DNA of 64,000 nt, from contig OY292278.1 in NCBI GenBank assembly GCA_958496175.1, positions 1,612,001 to 1,676,000 of the forward strand, in the 5' to 3' direction. How positions within the stretch are numbered: the first letter of the stretch is position 1; each line of letters begins with the position of its first letter. Positions 1 through 13,572 of this stretch are shown piece after piece. The position numbers and the translations under genes are program-made. Source of the stretch: Sisyra terminalis. Its lineage: Eukaryota; Arthropoda; Insecta; Neuroptera; Sisyridae. A model generated the notes under the pieces. It ran no database searches, had not been told where the DNA came from, and worked only from the letters and a program-made list of their open reading frames with translations.

Positions 1-2229
1 TTTTGCGGATATCATTGCGGTTATTTTGCGGTGATATTTGCGGTTATTTTTGCGGATATCATTGCGGTTATTTTGCGGTGATATTTGCGGTTATTTTTTC
101 GGATATCATTGCGGTTATTTTGCGGTGATATTTGCGGTTATTTTTGCGGATATCATTGCGGTTATTTTGCGGTAATATTTGCGGTTATTTTTGCTCATAT
201 CATTGCGGTTATTTTTGCGGATATCATTGCGGTTATTTTGCGGTGATATTTGCGGTTATTTTTGCGGATATCATTGCGGTTATTTTGCGGTGATATTTGC
301 GGTTATTTTTGCGGATATCATTGCGGTTATTTTGCGGTAATATTTGCGGTTATTTTTGCGGATATCATTGCGGTTATTTTGCGGTGATATTTGCGGTTAT
401 TTTTGCGGATATTATTGCGGTTATTATTGCGGATATCATTGCGGTTATTTTGCGGTGATATTTGCGGTTATTTTTGCGGATATCATTGCGGTTATTTTTG
501 CGGATATTATTGCGGTTAATTTTGCGGATATCATTGCGGTTATTTTTGCGGATATTATTGCGGTTATTTTTGCGGATATCATTGCGGTTATTTTGCGGTG
601 ATATTTACGGTTATTTTTGCGGATATCATTGCGGTTATTTTTGCGGATATCATTGCGGTTATTTTGCGGTAATATTTGCGGTTATTTTTGCGGATATTAT
701 TGCGGTTATTTTGCTGTAATATTTGCGGTTAATTTTGCGGATATCATTGCGGTTATTTTTGCGGATATTATTGCGGTTATTTTTGCGGATATCATTGCGG
801 TTATTTTGCGGTGATATTTGCGGTTATTTTTGCGGATATTATTGCGGTTATTTTTGCGGATATCATTGCGGTTATTTTGCGGTAATATTTGCGGTTATTT
901 TTGCGGATATCATTGCGGTTATTTTGCGGTAATATTTGCGGTTATTTTTGCAGATATCATTGCGGTTATTTTTGCGGATATCATTGCGGTTATTTTGCGG
1001 TAATATTTGCGGTTATTTTTGCGGATATTATTGCGGTTATTTTGCTGTAATATTTGCGGTTAATTTTGCGGATATCATTGCGGTTATTTTTGCGGATATT
1101 ATTGCGGTTATTTTTGCGGATATCTTTGCGGTTATTTTGCGGTGATATTTACGGTTATTTTTGCGGATATCATTGCGGTTATTTTTGCGGATATCATTGC
1201 GGTTATTTTGCGGTAATATTTGCGGTTATTTTTGCGGATATCATTGCGGTTATTTTTGCGGATATTATTGCGGTTATTTTTGCGGATATCATTGCGGTTA
1301 TTTTCGCGGATATCATTGCGGTTATTTTGCGGTAATATTTGCGGTTATTTTTGCGGATATCATTGCGGTTATTTTGCGGTAATATTTGCGGTTATTTTTG
1401 CGGATATCATTGCGGTTATTTTTGCGGATATCATTGCGGTTATTTTTGCGGATATCATTGCGGTTATTTTGCGGTAATATTTGCGGTTATTTTTGCGGAT
1501 ATTATTGCGGTTATTTTTGCGGATATCATTGCGGTTATTTTGCGGTGATATTTGCGGTTATTTTTGCGGATATCATTGCGGTTATTTTGCGGTGATATTT
1601 GCGGTTATTTTTTCGGATATCATTGCGGTTATTTTGCGGTGATATTTGCGGTTATTTTTGCGGATATCATTGCGGTTATTTTGCGGTAATATTTGCGGTT
1701 ATTTTTGCTCATATCATTGCGGTTATTTTTGCTGATATCATTGCGGTTATTTTGCGGTGATATTTGCGGTTATTTTTGCGGATATCATTGCGGTTATTTT
1801 TGCGGATATTATTGCGGTTATTTTGCTGTAATATTTGCGGTTATTTTTGCGGATATCATTGCGGTTATTTTGCGGTAATATTTGCGGTTATTTTTGCTCA
1901 TATCATTGCGGTTATTTTTGCGGATATCATTGCGGTTATTTTGCGGTGATATTTGCGGTTATTTTTTCGGATATCATTGCGGTTATTTTGCGGTGATATT
2001 TGCGGTTATTTTTGCGGATATCATTGCGGTTATTTTGCGGTAATATTTGCGGTTATTTTTGCTCATATCATTGCGGTTATTATTGCGGATATCATTGCGG
2101 TTATTTTGCGGTGATATTTGCGGTTATTTTTGCGGATATCATTGCGGTTATTTTTGCGGATATTATTGCGGTTATTTTTGCGGATATTATTGCGGTTATT
2201 TTTGCTCATATCATTGCGGTTATTATTGC
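1..2229 (+). repeat. S1 segment, mostly AB/AAB modules, no clear large HOR
   Basis: Mixed 47-, 71- and 95-bp modules. The segment is marked by GCTCATATCATT half-units (for example near 193, 1707, 1894 and 2060) and by TTCGG variants (near 108, 1613, 1967). I could not assign a repeating unit above about 120 bp. It holds nothing other than S1. Confidence 0.8.
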
Positions 2230-3703
2230 GGATATCATTGCGGTTATTTTGCGGTGATATTTGCGGTTATTTTTGCGGATATCATTGCGGTTATTTTTGC
2301 GGATATTATTGCGGTTATTTTTGCGGATATTATTGCGGTTATTTTTGCGGATATCATTGCGGTAATTTTTGCGGATATTATTGCGGTTATTTTGCGGTGA
2401 TATTTGCGGTTATTTTGCGGTAATATTTGCGGTTATTTTTGCGGATATCATTGCGGTTATTTTGCGGTAATATTTGCGGTTATTTTTGCGGATATCATTG
2501 CGGTTATTTTTGCGGATATTATTGCGGTTATTTTTGCGGATATCATTGCGGTTATTTTGCGGTAATATTTGCGGTTATTTTTGCGGATATCATTGCGGTT
2601 ATTTTGCGGTAATATTTGCGGTTATTTTTGCGGATATCATTGCGGTTATTTTTGCGGATATCATTGCGGTTATTTTACGGTGATATTTGCGGTTATTTTT
2701 GCGGATATCATTGCGGTTATTTTGCGGTAATATTTGCGGTTATTTTTGCGGATATCATTGCGGTTATTTTTGCGGATATCATTGCGGTTATTTTGCGGTA
2801 ATATTTGCGGTTATTTTTGCGGATATTATTGCGGTTATTTTTGCGGATATCATTGCGGTTATTTTGCGGTGATATTTGCGGTTATTTTTGCGGATATCAT
2901 TGCGGTTATTTTGCGGTGATATTTGCGGTTATTTTTTCGGATATCATTGCGGTTGTTTTGCGGTGATATTTGCGGTTATTTTTGCGGATATCATTGCGGT
3001 TATTTTGCGGTAATATTTGCGGTTATTTTTGCTCATATCATTGCGGTTATTTTTGCGGATATCATTGCGGTTATTTTGCGGTGATATTTGCGGTTATTTT
3101 TGCGGATATCATTGCGGTTATTTTTGCGGATATTATTGCGGTTATTTTGCTGTAATATTTGCGGTTATTTTTGCGGATATCATTGCGGTTATTTTGCGGT
3201 AATATTTGCGGTTATTTTTGCGGATATCATTGCGGTTATTTTGCGGTGATATTTGCGGTTATTTTTGCGGATATTATTGCGGTTATTATTGCGGATATCA
3301 TTGCGGTTATTTTGCGGTGATATTTGCGGTTATTTTTGCGGATATCATTGCGGTTATTTTTGCGGATATTATTGCGGTTATTTTTGCGGATATTATTGCG
3401 GTTATTTTTGCGGATATCATTGCGGTAATTTTTGCGGATATTATTGCGGTTATTTTGCGGTGATATTTGCGGTTATTTTGCGGTAATATTTGCGGTTATT
3501 TTTGCGGATATCATTGCGGTTATTTTGCTGTAATATTTGCGGTTATTTTTGCGGATATCATTGCGGTTATTTTTGCGGATATTATTGCGGTTATTTTTGC
3601 GGATATCATTGCGGTTATTTTGCGGTAATATTTGCGGTTATTTTTGCGGATATCATTGCGGTTATTTTGCGGTAATATTTGCGGTTATTTTTGCGGATAT
3701 CAT
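2230..3703 (+). repeat. S1 duplication, about 410 bp, offset 1063 bp
   Basis: About 2230-2640 is repeated at about 3293-3703. Both copies carry the same module order, including the rare GCGGTAATTTTT half-unit followed by a GCGGATATTATT unit and two B units only 23 bp apart. The copies differ by point changes, such as GCTGTAAT in the second where the first has GCGGTAAT. The segment between the copies is ordinary S1. Confidence 0.75.
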
Positions 3704-4940
3704 TGCGGGTATTTTGCGGTGATATTTGCGGTTATTTTTGCGGATATTATTGCGGTTATTTTTGCGGATATCATTGCGGTTATTTTGCGGTGATATTTGC
3801 GGTTATTTTTGCGGATATCATTGCGGTTATTTTTGCGGATATTATTGCGGTTATTTTTGCGGATATTATTGCGGTAATTTTTGCGGATATCATTGCGGTT
3901 ATTTTGCGGAGATATTTGCGGTTATTTTTGCGGATATCATTGCGGTTATTTTGCGGTGATATTTGCGGTTATTTTTGCGGATATCATTGCGGTTATTTTT
4001 GCGGATATTATTGCGGTTATTTTTGCGGATCTTATTGCGGTTATTTTGCGGTGATATTTGCGGTTATTTTTGCGGATATTATTGCGGTTATTTTTGCGGA
4101 TATCATTGCGGTTATTTTGCGGTGATATTTGCGGTTATTTTTGCGGATATTATTGCGGTTATTTTTGCGGATATCATTGCGGTTATTTTGCGGTGATATT
4201 TGCGGTTATTTTTGCGGATATCATTGCGGTTATTTTTGCGGATATTATTGCGGTTATTTTTGCGGATATTATTGCGGTAATTTTTGCGGATATCATTGCG
4301 GTTATTTTGCGGAGATATTTGCGGTTATTTTTGCGGATATCATTGCGGTTATTTTGCGGTGATATTTGCGGTTATTTTTGCGGATATCATTGCGGTTATT
4401 TTTGCGGATATTATTGCGGTTATTTTTGCGGATATTATTGCGGTTATTTTTGCGGATATCATTGCGGTTATTTTTGCGGATATCATTGCGGTTATTTTGC
4501 TGTAATATTTGCGGTTATTTTTGCGGATATCATTGCGGTTATTTTGCGGTGATATTTGCGGTTATTTTTGCGGATATTATTGCGGTTATTTTTGCGGATA
4601 TCATTGCGGTTATTTTGCGGTGATATTTGCGGTTATTTTTGCGGATATCATTGCGGTTATTTTTGCGGATATTATTGCGGTTATTTTTGCGGATATTATT
4701 GCGGTAATTTTTGCGGATATCATTGCGGTTATTTTGCGGAGATATTTGCGGTTATTTTTGCGGATATCATTGCGGTTATTTTGCGGTGATATTTGCGGTT
4801 ATTTTTGCGGATATCATTGCGGTTATTTTTGCGGATATTATTGCGGTTATTTTTGCGGATATTATTGCGGTTATTTTTGCGGATATCATTGCGGTTATTT
4901 TGCGGTGATATTTGCGGTTATTTTTGCGGATATCATTGCG
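3679..4940 (+). repeat. S1 HOR, three copies of about 403/427 bp
   Basis: Copies begin at about 3679, 4082 and 4509. Each contains the diagnostic half-unit GCGGAGATATTT (at 3906, 4309 and 4736) preceded by GCGGTAATTTTT. The first-to-second interval is 403 bp and the second-to-third is 427 bp, a difference of exactly one 24-bp A unit. GCGGAGATATTT replaces the TGA or TAA of a normal B unit, which lets reading frames continue through it. Confidence 0.85.
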
Positions 4941-6439
4941 GTTATTTTAGCGGATATCATTGCGGTTATTTTGCGGTGATATTTGCGGTTATTTTTGCGG
5001 ATATTATTGCGGTTATTTTTGCGGATATTATTGCGGTTATTTTTGCGGATATCATTGCGGTTATTTTTGCGGATATTATTGCGGTTATTTTTGCGGATAT
5101 CATTGCGGTTATTTTGCGGTGATATTTGCGGTTATTTTTGCGGATATCATTGCGGTTATTTTGCGGTAATATTCGCTGTTATTTTTGCGGATATCATTGC
5201 GGTTATTTTTGCGGATATCATTGCGGTTATTTTGCGGTAATATTTGCGGTTATTTTTGCGGATATCATTGCGGTTATTTTGCGGTGATATTTGCGGTTAT
5301 TTTTGCGGATATCATTGCGGTTATTTTTGCGGATATCATTGCGGTTATTTTGCGGTAATATTTGCGGTTATTTTTGCGGATATCATTGCGGTTATTTTGC
5401 GGTGATATTTGCGGTTATTTTTGCGGATATTACTGCGGTTATTTTTGCGGATATCATTGCGGTTATTTTGCGGTGATATTTGCGGTTATTTTTGCGGATA
5501 TCATTGCGGTTATTTTTGCGGATATTATTGCGGTTATTTTGCGGTAACATTTGCGGTTATTTTTGCGGATATCATTGCGGTTATTTTTGCGGATATTATT
5601 GCGGTTATTTTTGCGGATATCATTGCGGTTATTTTTGCGGATAACATTGCGGTTATTTTGCGGTGATATTTGCGGTTATTTTTGCGGATATCATTGCGGT
5701 TATTTTTGCGGACATTATTGCGGTTATTTTTGCGGATATCATTGCGGTTATTTTTGCGGAAATCATTGCGGTTATTTTGCGGTAATATTTGCGGTTATTT
5801 TTGCGGATATCATTGCGGTTATTTTGCGGTGATATTTGCGGTTATTTTTGCGGATATTATTGCGGTTATTTTTGCGGATATCATTGCGGTTATTTTGCGG
5901 TAATATTTGCGGTTATTTTTGCGGATATCATTGCGGTTATTTTGCGGTAATATTTGCGGTTATTTTTGCAGATATCATTGCGGTTATTTTTGCGGATATC
6001 ATTGCGGTTATTTTTGCGGATATTATTGCGGTTATTTTTGCGGATATCATTGCGGTTATTTTGCGGTGATATTTACGGTTATTTTTGCGGATATCATTGC
6101 GGTTACTTTTGCGGATATTATTGCGGTTATTTTTGCGGATATCATTGCGGTTATTTTGCGGAGATATTTGCGGTTATTTTTGCGGATATCATTGCGGTTA
6201 TTTTGCGGTGATATTTGCGGTTATTTTTGCGGATATCATTGCGGTTATTTTGCGGTGATATTTGCGGTTATTTTTGCGGATATTATTGCGGTTATTTTTG
6301 CGGATATCATTGCGGTTATTTTGCGGTAATATTTGCGGTTATTTTTGCAGATATCATTGCGGTTAATTTTGCGGATATCATTGCGGTTATTTTTGCGGAT
6401 ATTATTGCGGTTATTTTTGCGGATATCATTGCGGTTATT
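4941..6439 (+). repeat. S1 segment with irregular modules
   Basis: Ordinary S1 with private variants such as TTCGCTGTT near 5172, GATATTACT near 5427, TAACATTT near 5545, GGATAACATT near 5639 and GGAAATCATT near 5758. No HOR longer than a few modules was recognised. Confidence 0.75.
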
Positions 6440-7911
6440 TTTGCGGATATCATTGCGGTTATTTTGCGGTAATATTTGCGGTTATTTTTGCGGATATCAT
6501 TGCGGTTATTTTGCGGAGATATTTGCGGTTATTTTTGCGGATATCATTGCGGTTATTTTTGCGGATATTATTGCGGTTATTTTGCGGTAACATTTGCGGT
6601 TATTTTTGCGGATATCATTGCGGTTATTTTTGCGGATATTATTGCGGTTATTTTTGCGGATATTATTGCGGTTATTTTTGCGGATATCATTGCGGTTATT
6701 TTGCGGTGATATTTGCGGTTATTTTTGCGGATATCATTGCGGTTATTTTGCGGTGATATTTGCGGTTATTTTTGCGGATATTATTGCGGTTATTTTTGCG
6801 GATATCATTGCGGTTATTTTGCGGTAATATTTGCGGTTATTTTTGCAGATATCATTGCGGTTAATTTTGCGGATATCATTGCGGTTATTTTTGCGGATAT
6901 TATTGCGGTTATTTTTGCGGATATCATTGCGGTTATTTTGCGGTGATATTTACGGTTATTTTTGCGGATATCATTGCGGTTATTTTTGCGGATATCATTG
7001 CGGTTATTTTGCGGTAATATTTGCGGTTATTTTTGCGGATATCATTGCGGTTATTTTTGCGGATATTATTGCGGTTATTTTTGCGGATATCATTGCGGTT
7101 ATTTTGCGGTGATATTTACGGTTATTTTTGCGGATATCATTGCGGTTATTTTTGCGGATATTATTGCGGTTATTTTTGCGGATATCAATGCGGTTATTTT
7201 GCGGTGATATTTACGGTTATTTTTGCGGATATCATTGCGGTTATTTTTGCGGATATCATTGCGGTTATTTTGCGGTAATATTTGCGGTTATTTTTGCGGA
7301 TATCATTGCGGTTATTGTGCGGTGATATTTGCGGTTATTTTTGCGGATATCATTGCGGTTATTTTTGCGGATATTATTGCGGTTATTTTGCGGTAACATT
7401 TGCGGTTATTTTTGCGGATATCAATGCGGTTATTTTTGCGGATATTATTGCGGTTATTTTTGCGGATATTATTGCGGTTATTTTTGCGGATTTCATTGCG
7501 GTTATTTTGCGGTGATATTTGCGGTTATTTTTGCGGATATCATTGCGGTTATTTTGCGGTGATATTTGCGGTTATTTTTGCGGATATTATTGCGGTTATT
7601 TTTGCGGATATCATTGCGGTTATTTTGCGGTAATATTTGCGGTTATTTTTGCAGATATCATTGCGGTTAATTTTGCGGATATCATTGCGGTTATTTTTGC
7701 GGATATTATTGCGGTTATTTTTGCGGATATCATTGCGGTTATTTTGCGGTGATATTTACGGTTATTTTTGCGGATATCATTGCGGTTATTTTTGCGGATA
7801 TCATTGCGGTTATTTTGCGGTAATATTTGCGGTTATTTTTGCGGATATCATTGCGGTTATTTTTGCGGATATTATTGCGGTTATTTTTGCGGATATCATT
7901 GCGGTTATTTT
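6440..7911 (+). repeat. S1 HOR, two copies offset 806 bp
   Basis: About 6440-7105 is repeated at about 7246-7911. Shared markers are GCAGATATCATT followed by GCGGTTAATTTT, then TTTACGG. A shorter relative lies 498 bp upstream of the first copy (6215 onward matches 6713 onward). Point differences include TTGTGCGG and GATATCAATGCGG in the later copy. Confidence 0.8.
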
Positions 7912-10736
7912 CGCGGATATCATTGCGGTTTTTTGCGGTAATATTTGCGGTTATTTTTGCGGATATCATTGCGGTTATTTTGCGGTAATATTTGCGGTTA
8001 TTTTTGCGGATATCGTTGCGGTTATTTTTGCGGATATCATTGCGGTTATTTTGCGGTAATATTTGCGGTTATTTTTGCGGATATTATTGCGGTTATTTTT
8101 GCGGATATCATTGCGGTTATTTTGCGGTGATATTTGCGGTTATTTTTGCGGATATCATTGCGGTTATTTTGCGGTGATATTTGCGGTTATTTTTTCGGAT
8201 ATCATTGCGGTTATTTTGCGGTGATATTTGCGGTTAATTTTGCGGATATCATTGCGGTTATTTTTGCGGATATTATTGCGGTTATTTTTGCGGATATCAT
8301 TGCGGTTATTTTCGCGGATATCATTGCGGTTATTTTGCGGTAATATTTGCGGTTATTTTTGCGGATATCATTGCGGTTATTTTGCGGTAATATTTGCGGT
8401 TATTTTTGCTCATATCATTGCGGTTATTTTTGCGGATATCATTGCGGTTATTTTGCGGTGATATTTGCGGTTATTTTTGCGGATATCATTGCGGTTATTT
8501 TTGCGGATATTATTGCGGTTATTTTGCTGTAATATTTGCGGTTATTTTTGCGGATATCATTGCGGTTATTTTGCGGTAATATTTGCGGTTATTTTTGCGG
8601 ATATCAATGCGGTTATTTTGCGGTGATATTTGCGGTTATTTTTGCGGATATTATTGCGGTTATTATTGCGGATATCATTGCGGTTATTTTGCGGTGATAT
8701 TTGCGGTTATTTTTGCGGATATCATTGCGGTTATTTTTGCGGATATTATTGCGGTTATTTTTGCGGATATTATTGCGGTTATTTTTGCGGATATCATTGC
8801 GGTAATTTTTGCGGATATTATTGCGTTTATTTTTGCGGATATTATTGCGGTTATTTTTGCGGATATTATTGCGGTTATTTTTGCGGATATCATTGCGGTT
8901 ATTTTGCGGTGATATTTGCGGTTATTTTTGCGGATATCATTGCGGTTATTTTGCGGTAATATTTGCGGTTATTTTTGCGGATATCATTGCGGTTATTTTT
9001 GCGGATATCATTGCGGTTATTTTACGGTGATATTTGCGGTTATTTTTGCGGATATCATTGCGGTTATTTTGCGGTAATATTTGCTGTTATTTTTGCGGTT
9101 ATCATTGCGGTTATTTTTGCGGATATCATTGCGGTTATTTTGCGGTAATATTTGCGGTTATTTTTGCGGATATCATTGCGGTTATTTTGCGGTGATATTT
9201 GCGGTTATTTTTGCGGATATTATTGCGGTTATTTTTGCGGATATCATTGCGGTTATTTTGCGGTGATATTTGCGCTTATTTTTGCGGATATCATTGCGGT
9301 TATTTTTGCGGATATTATTGCGGTTATTTTGCGGTAACATTTGCGGTTATTTTTGCGGATATTATTGCGGTTATTTTTGCGAATATCATTGCGGTTATTT
9401 TGCGGTGATATTTGCGGTTATTTTTGCGGATATCATTGCGGTTATTTTGCGGTGATATTTGCGGTTATTTTTGCGGATATCATTGCGGTTATTTTGCGGT
9501 GATACTTGCGGTTATTTTTGCGGATATCATTGCGGTTATTTTGCGGTAATATTTGCGGTTATTTTTGCGGATATCATTGCGGTTATTTTTGCGGATATCA
9601 TTGCGGTTATTTTGCGGTGATATTTGCGGTTATTTTTGCGGATATCATTGCGGTTATTTTGCGGTGATACTTGCGGTTATTTTTGCGGATATCATTGCGG
9701 TTATTTTGCGGTAATATTTGCGGTTATTTTTGCGGATATCATTGCGGTTATTTTCGCGGATATCATTGCGGTTATTTTGCGGTAATATATGCGGTTATTT
9801 TTGCGGATATCATCGCGGTTATTTTGCGGTAATATTTGCGGTTATTTTTGCGGATATCATTGCGGTTATTTTTGCGGATATTATTGCGGTTATTTTTGCG
9901 GATATCATTGCGGTTATTTTGCGGTGATATTTGCGGTTATTTTTGCGGATATCATTGCGGTTATTTTTGCGGATATCATTGCGGTTATTTTGCGGTGATA
10001 TTTGCGGTTATTTTTGCGGATATCATTGCGGTTATTTCGCGGTAATATTTGCGGTTATTTTTGCGGATATCATTGCGGTTATTTTTGCGGATATCATTGC
10101 GGTTATTTTGCGGTAATATTTGCGGTTATTTTTGCGGATATTATTGCGGTTATTTTGCTGTAATATTTGCGGTTAATTTTGCGGATATCATTGCGGTTAT
10201 TTTTGCGGATATTATTGCGGTTATTTTTGCGGATATCATTGCGGTTATTTTGCGGTGATATTTGCGGTTATTTTTGCGGATATCATTGCGGTTATTTTTG
10301 CGGATATTATTGCGGTTATTTTGCGGTGATATTTGCGGTTATTTTTGCGGATATCATTGCGGTTATTTTGCGGTAATATTTGCGGTTATTTTTGCGGATA
10401 TCATTGCGGTTATTTTTGCGGATATCATTGCGGTTATTTTGCGGTAATATTTGCGGTTATTTTTGCGGATATCATTGCGGTTATTTTTGCGGATATTATT
10501 GCGGTTATTTTTTCGGATATCATTGCGGTTATTTTCGCGGATATCATTGCGGTTATTTTGCGGTAATATTTGCGGTTATTTTTGCGGATATCATTGCGGT
10601 TATTTTGCGGTAATATTTGCGGTTATTTTTGCGGATATCATTGCGGTTATTTTTGCGGATATCATTGCGGTTATTTTGCGGTGATATTTGCGGTTATTTT
10701 TGCGGATATCATTGCGGTTATTTTGCGGTAATATTT
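7901..10736 (+). repeat. S1 HOR-2836, copy 1
   Basis: This 2836-bp unit is followed directly by a near-identical copy. It starts at GCGGTTATTTTCGCGG, just before a shortened GCGGTTTTTTGCGG. It contains the GCTCATATCATT marker near 8408, a run of GCGGATATTATT units near 8740-8880, and TGATACTTGCGG near 9502 and 9665. Its last 1040 bp (segment X, about 9697-10736) is reused in the 3.5-kb HOR downstream. Confidence 0.88.
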
Positions 10737-13572
10737 GCGGTTATTTTCGCGGATATCATTGCGGTTTTTTGCGGTAATATTTGCGGTTATTTTTGCGGAT
10801 ATCATTGCGGTTATTTTGCGGTAATATTTGCGGTTATTTTTGCGGATATCGTTGCGGTTATTTTTGCGGATATCATTGCGGTTATTTTGCGGTAATATTT
10901 GCGGTTATTTTTGCGGATATTATTGCGGTTATTTTTGCGGATATCATTGCGGTTATTTTGCGGTGATATTTGCGGTTATTTTTGCGGATATCATTGCGGT
11001 TATTTTGCGGTGATATTTGCGGTTATTTTTTCGGATATCATTGCGGTTATTTTGCGGTGATATTTGCGGTTAATTTTGCGGATATCATTGCGGTTATTTT
11101 TGCGGATATTATTGCGGTTATTTTTGCGGATATCATTGCGGTTATTTTCGCGGATATCATTGCGGTTATTTTGCGGTAATATTTGCGGTTATTTTTGCGG
11201 ATATCATTGCGGTTATTTTGCGGTAATATTTGCGGTTATTTTTGCTCATATCATTGCGGTTATTTTTGCGGATATCATTGCGGTTATTTTGCGGTGATAT
11301 TTGCGGTTATTTTTGCGGATATCATTGCGGTTATTTTTGCGGATATTATTGCGGTTATTTTGCTGTAATATTTGCGGTTATTTTTGCGGATATCATTGCG
11401 GTTATTTTGCGGTAATATTTGCGGTTATTTTTGCGGATATCAATGCGGTTATTTTGCGGTGATATTTGCGGTTATTTTTGCGGATATTATTGCGGTTATT
11501 ATTGCGGATATCATTGCGGTTATTTTGCGGTGATATTTGCGGTTATTTTTGCGGATATCATTGCGGTTATTTTTGCGGATATTATTGCGGTTATTTTTGC
11601 GGATATTATTGCGGTTATTTTTGCGGATATCATTGCGGTAATTTTTGCGGATATTATTGCGTTTATTTTTGCGGATATTATTGCGGTTATTTTTGCGGAT
11701 ATTATTGCGGTTATTTTTGCGGATATCATTGCGGTTATTTTGCGGTGATATTTGCGGTTATTTTTGCGGATATCATTGCGGTTATTTTGCGGTAATATTT
11801 GCGGTTATTTTTGCGGATATCATTGCGGTTATTTTTGCGGATATCATTGCGGTTATTTTACGGTGATATTTGCGGTTATTTTTGCGGATATCATTGCGGT
11901 TATTTTGCGGTAATATTTGCTGTTATTTTTGCGGTTATCATTGCGGTTATTTTTGCGGATATCATTGCGGTTATTTTGCGGTAATATTTGCGGTTATTTT
12001 TGCGGATATCATTGCGGTTATTTTGCGGTGATATTTGCGGTTATTTTTGCGGATATTATTGCGGTTATTTTTGCGGATATCATTGCGGTTATTTTGCGGT
12101 GATATTTGCGCTTATTTTTGCGGATATCATTGCGGTTATTTTTGCGGATATTATTGCGGTTATTTTGCGGTAACATTTGCGGTTATTTTTGCGGATATTA
12201 TTGCGGTTATTTTTGCGAATATCATTGCGGTTATTTTGCGGTGATATTTGCGGTTATTTTTGCGGATATCATTGCGGTTATTTTGCGGTGATATTTGCGG
12301 TTATTTTTGCGGATATCATTGCGGTTATTTTGCGGTGATACTTGCGGTTATTTTTGCGGATATCATTGCGGTTATTTTGCGGTAATATTTGCGGTTATTT
12401 TTGCGGATATCATTGCGGTTATTTTTGCGGATATCATTGCGGTTATTTTGCGGTGATATTTGCGGTTATTTTTGCGGATATCATTGCGGTTATTTTGCGG
12501 TGATACTTGCGGTTATTTTTGCGGATATCATTGCGGTTATTTTGCGGTAATATTTGCGGTTATTTTTGCGGATATCATTGCGGTTATTTTCGCGGATATC
12601 ATTGCGGTTATTTTGCGGTAATATATGCGGTTATTTTTGCGGATATCATCGCGGTTATTTTGCGGTAATATTTGCGGTTATTTTTGCGGATATCATTGCG
12701 GTTATTTTTGCGGATATTATTGCGGTTATTTTTGCGGATATCATTGCGGTTATTTTGCGGTGATATTTGCGGTTATTTTTGCGGATATCATTGCGGTTAT
12801 TTTTGCGGATATCATTGCGGTTATTTTGCGGTAATATTTGCGGTTATTTTTGCGGATATCATTGCGGTTATTTCGCGGTAATATTTGCGGTTATTTTTGC
12901 GGATATCATTGCGGTTATTTTTGCGGATATCATTGCGGTTATTTTGCGGTAATATTTGCGGTTATTTTTGCGGATATTATTGCGGTTATTTTGCTGTAAT
13001 ATTTGCGGTTAATTTTGCGGATATCATTGCGGTTATTTTTGCGGATATTATTGCGGTTATTTTTGCGGATATCATTGCGGTTATTTTGCGGTGATATTTG
13101 CGGTTATTTTTGCGGATATCATTGCGGTTATTTTTGCGGATATTATTGCGGTTATTTTGCGGTGATATTTGCGGTTATTTTTGCGGATATCATTGCGGTT
13201 ATTTTGCGGTAATATTTGCGGTTATTTTTGCGGATATCATTGCGGTTATTTTTGCGGATATCATTGCGGTTATTTTGCGGTAATATTTGCGGTTATTTTT
13301 GCGGATATCATTGCGGTTATTTTTGCGGATATTATTGCGGTTATTTTTGCGGATATCATTGCGGTTATTTTCGCGGATATCATTGCGGTTATTTTGCGGT
13401 AATATTTGCGGTTATTTTTGCGGATATCATTGCGGTTATTTTGCGGTAATATTTGCGGTTATTTTTGCGGATATCATTGCGGTTATTTTTGCGGATATCA
13501 TTGCGGTTATTTTGCGGTGATATTTGCGGTTATTTTTGCGGATATCATTGCGGTTATTTTGCGGTAATATTT
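10737..13572 (+). repeat. S1 HOR-2836, copy 2
   Basis: This matches copy 1 base for base over nearly all its length at an offset of 2836. I noticed only a few substitutions, for example TAATATTT where copy 1 has TGATATTT near 9991/12827, and TTTTTGCGG where copy 1 has TTTTTTCGG near 10507/13343. The shortened GCGGTTTTTTGCGG is present near 10763. The last 1040 bp overlaps the start of the 3524-bp HOR. Confidence 0.88.
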
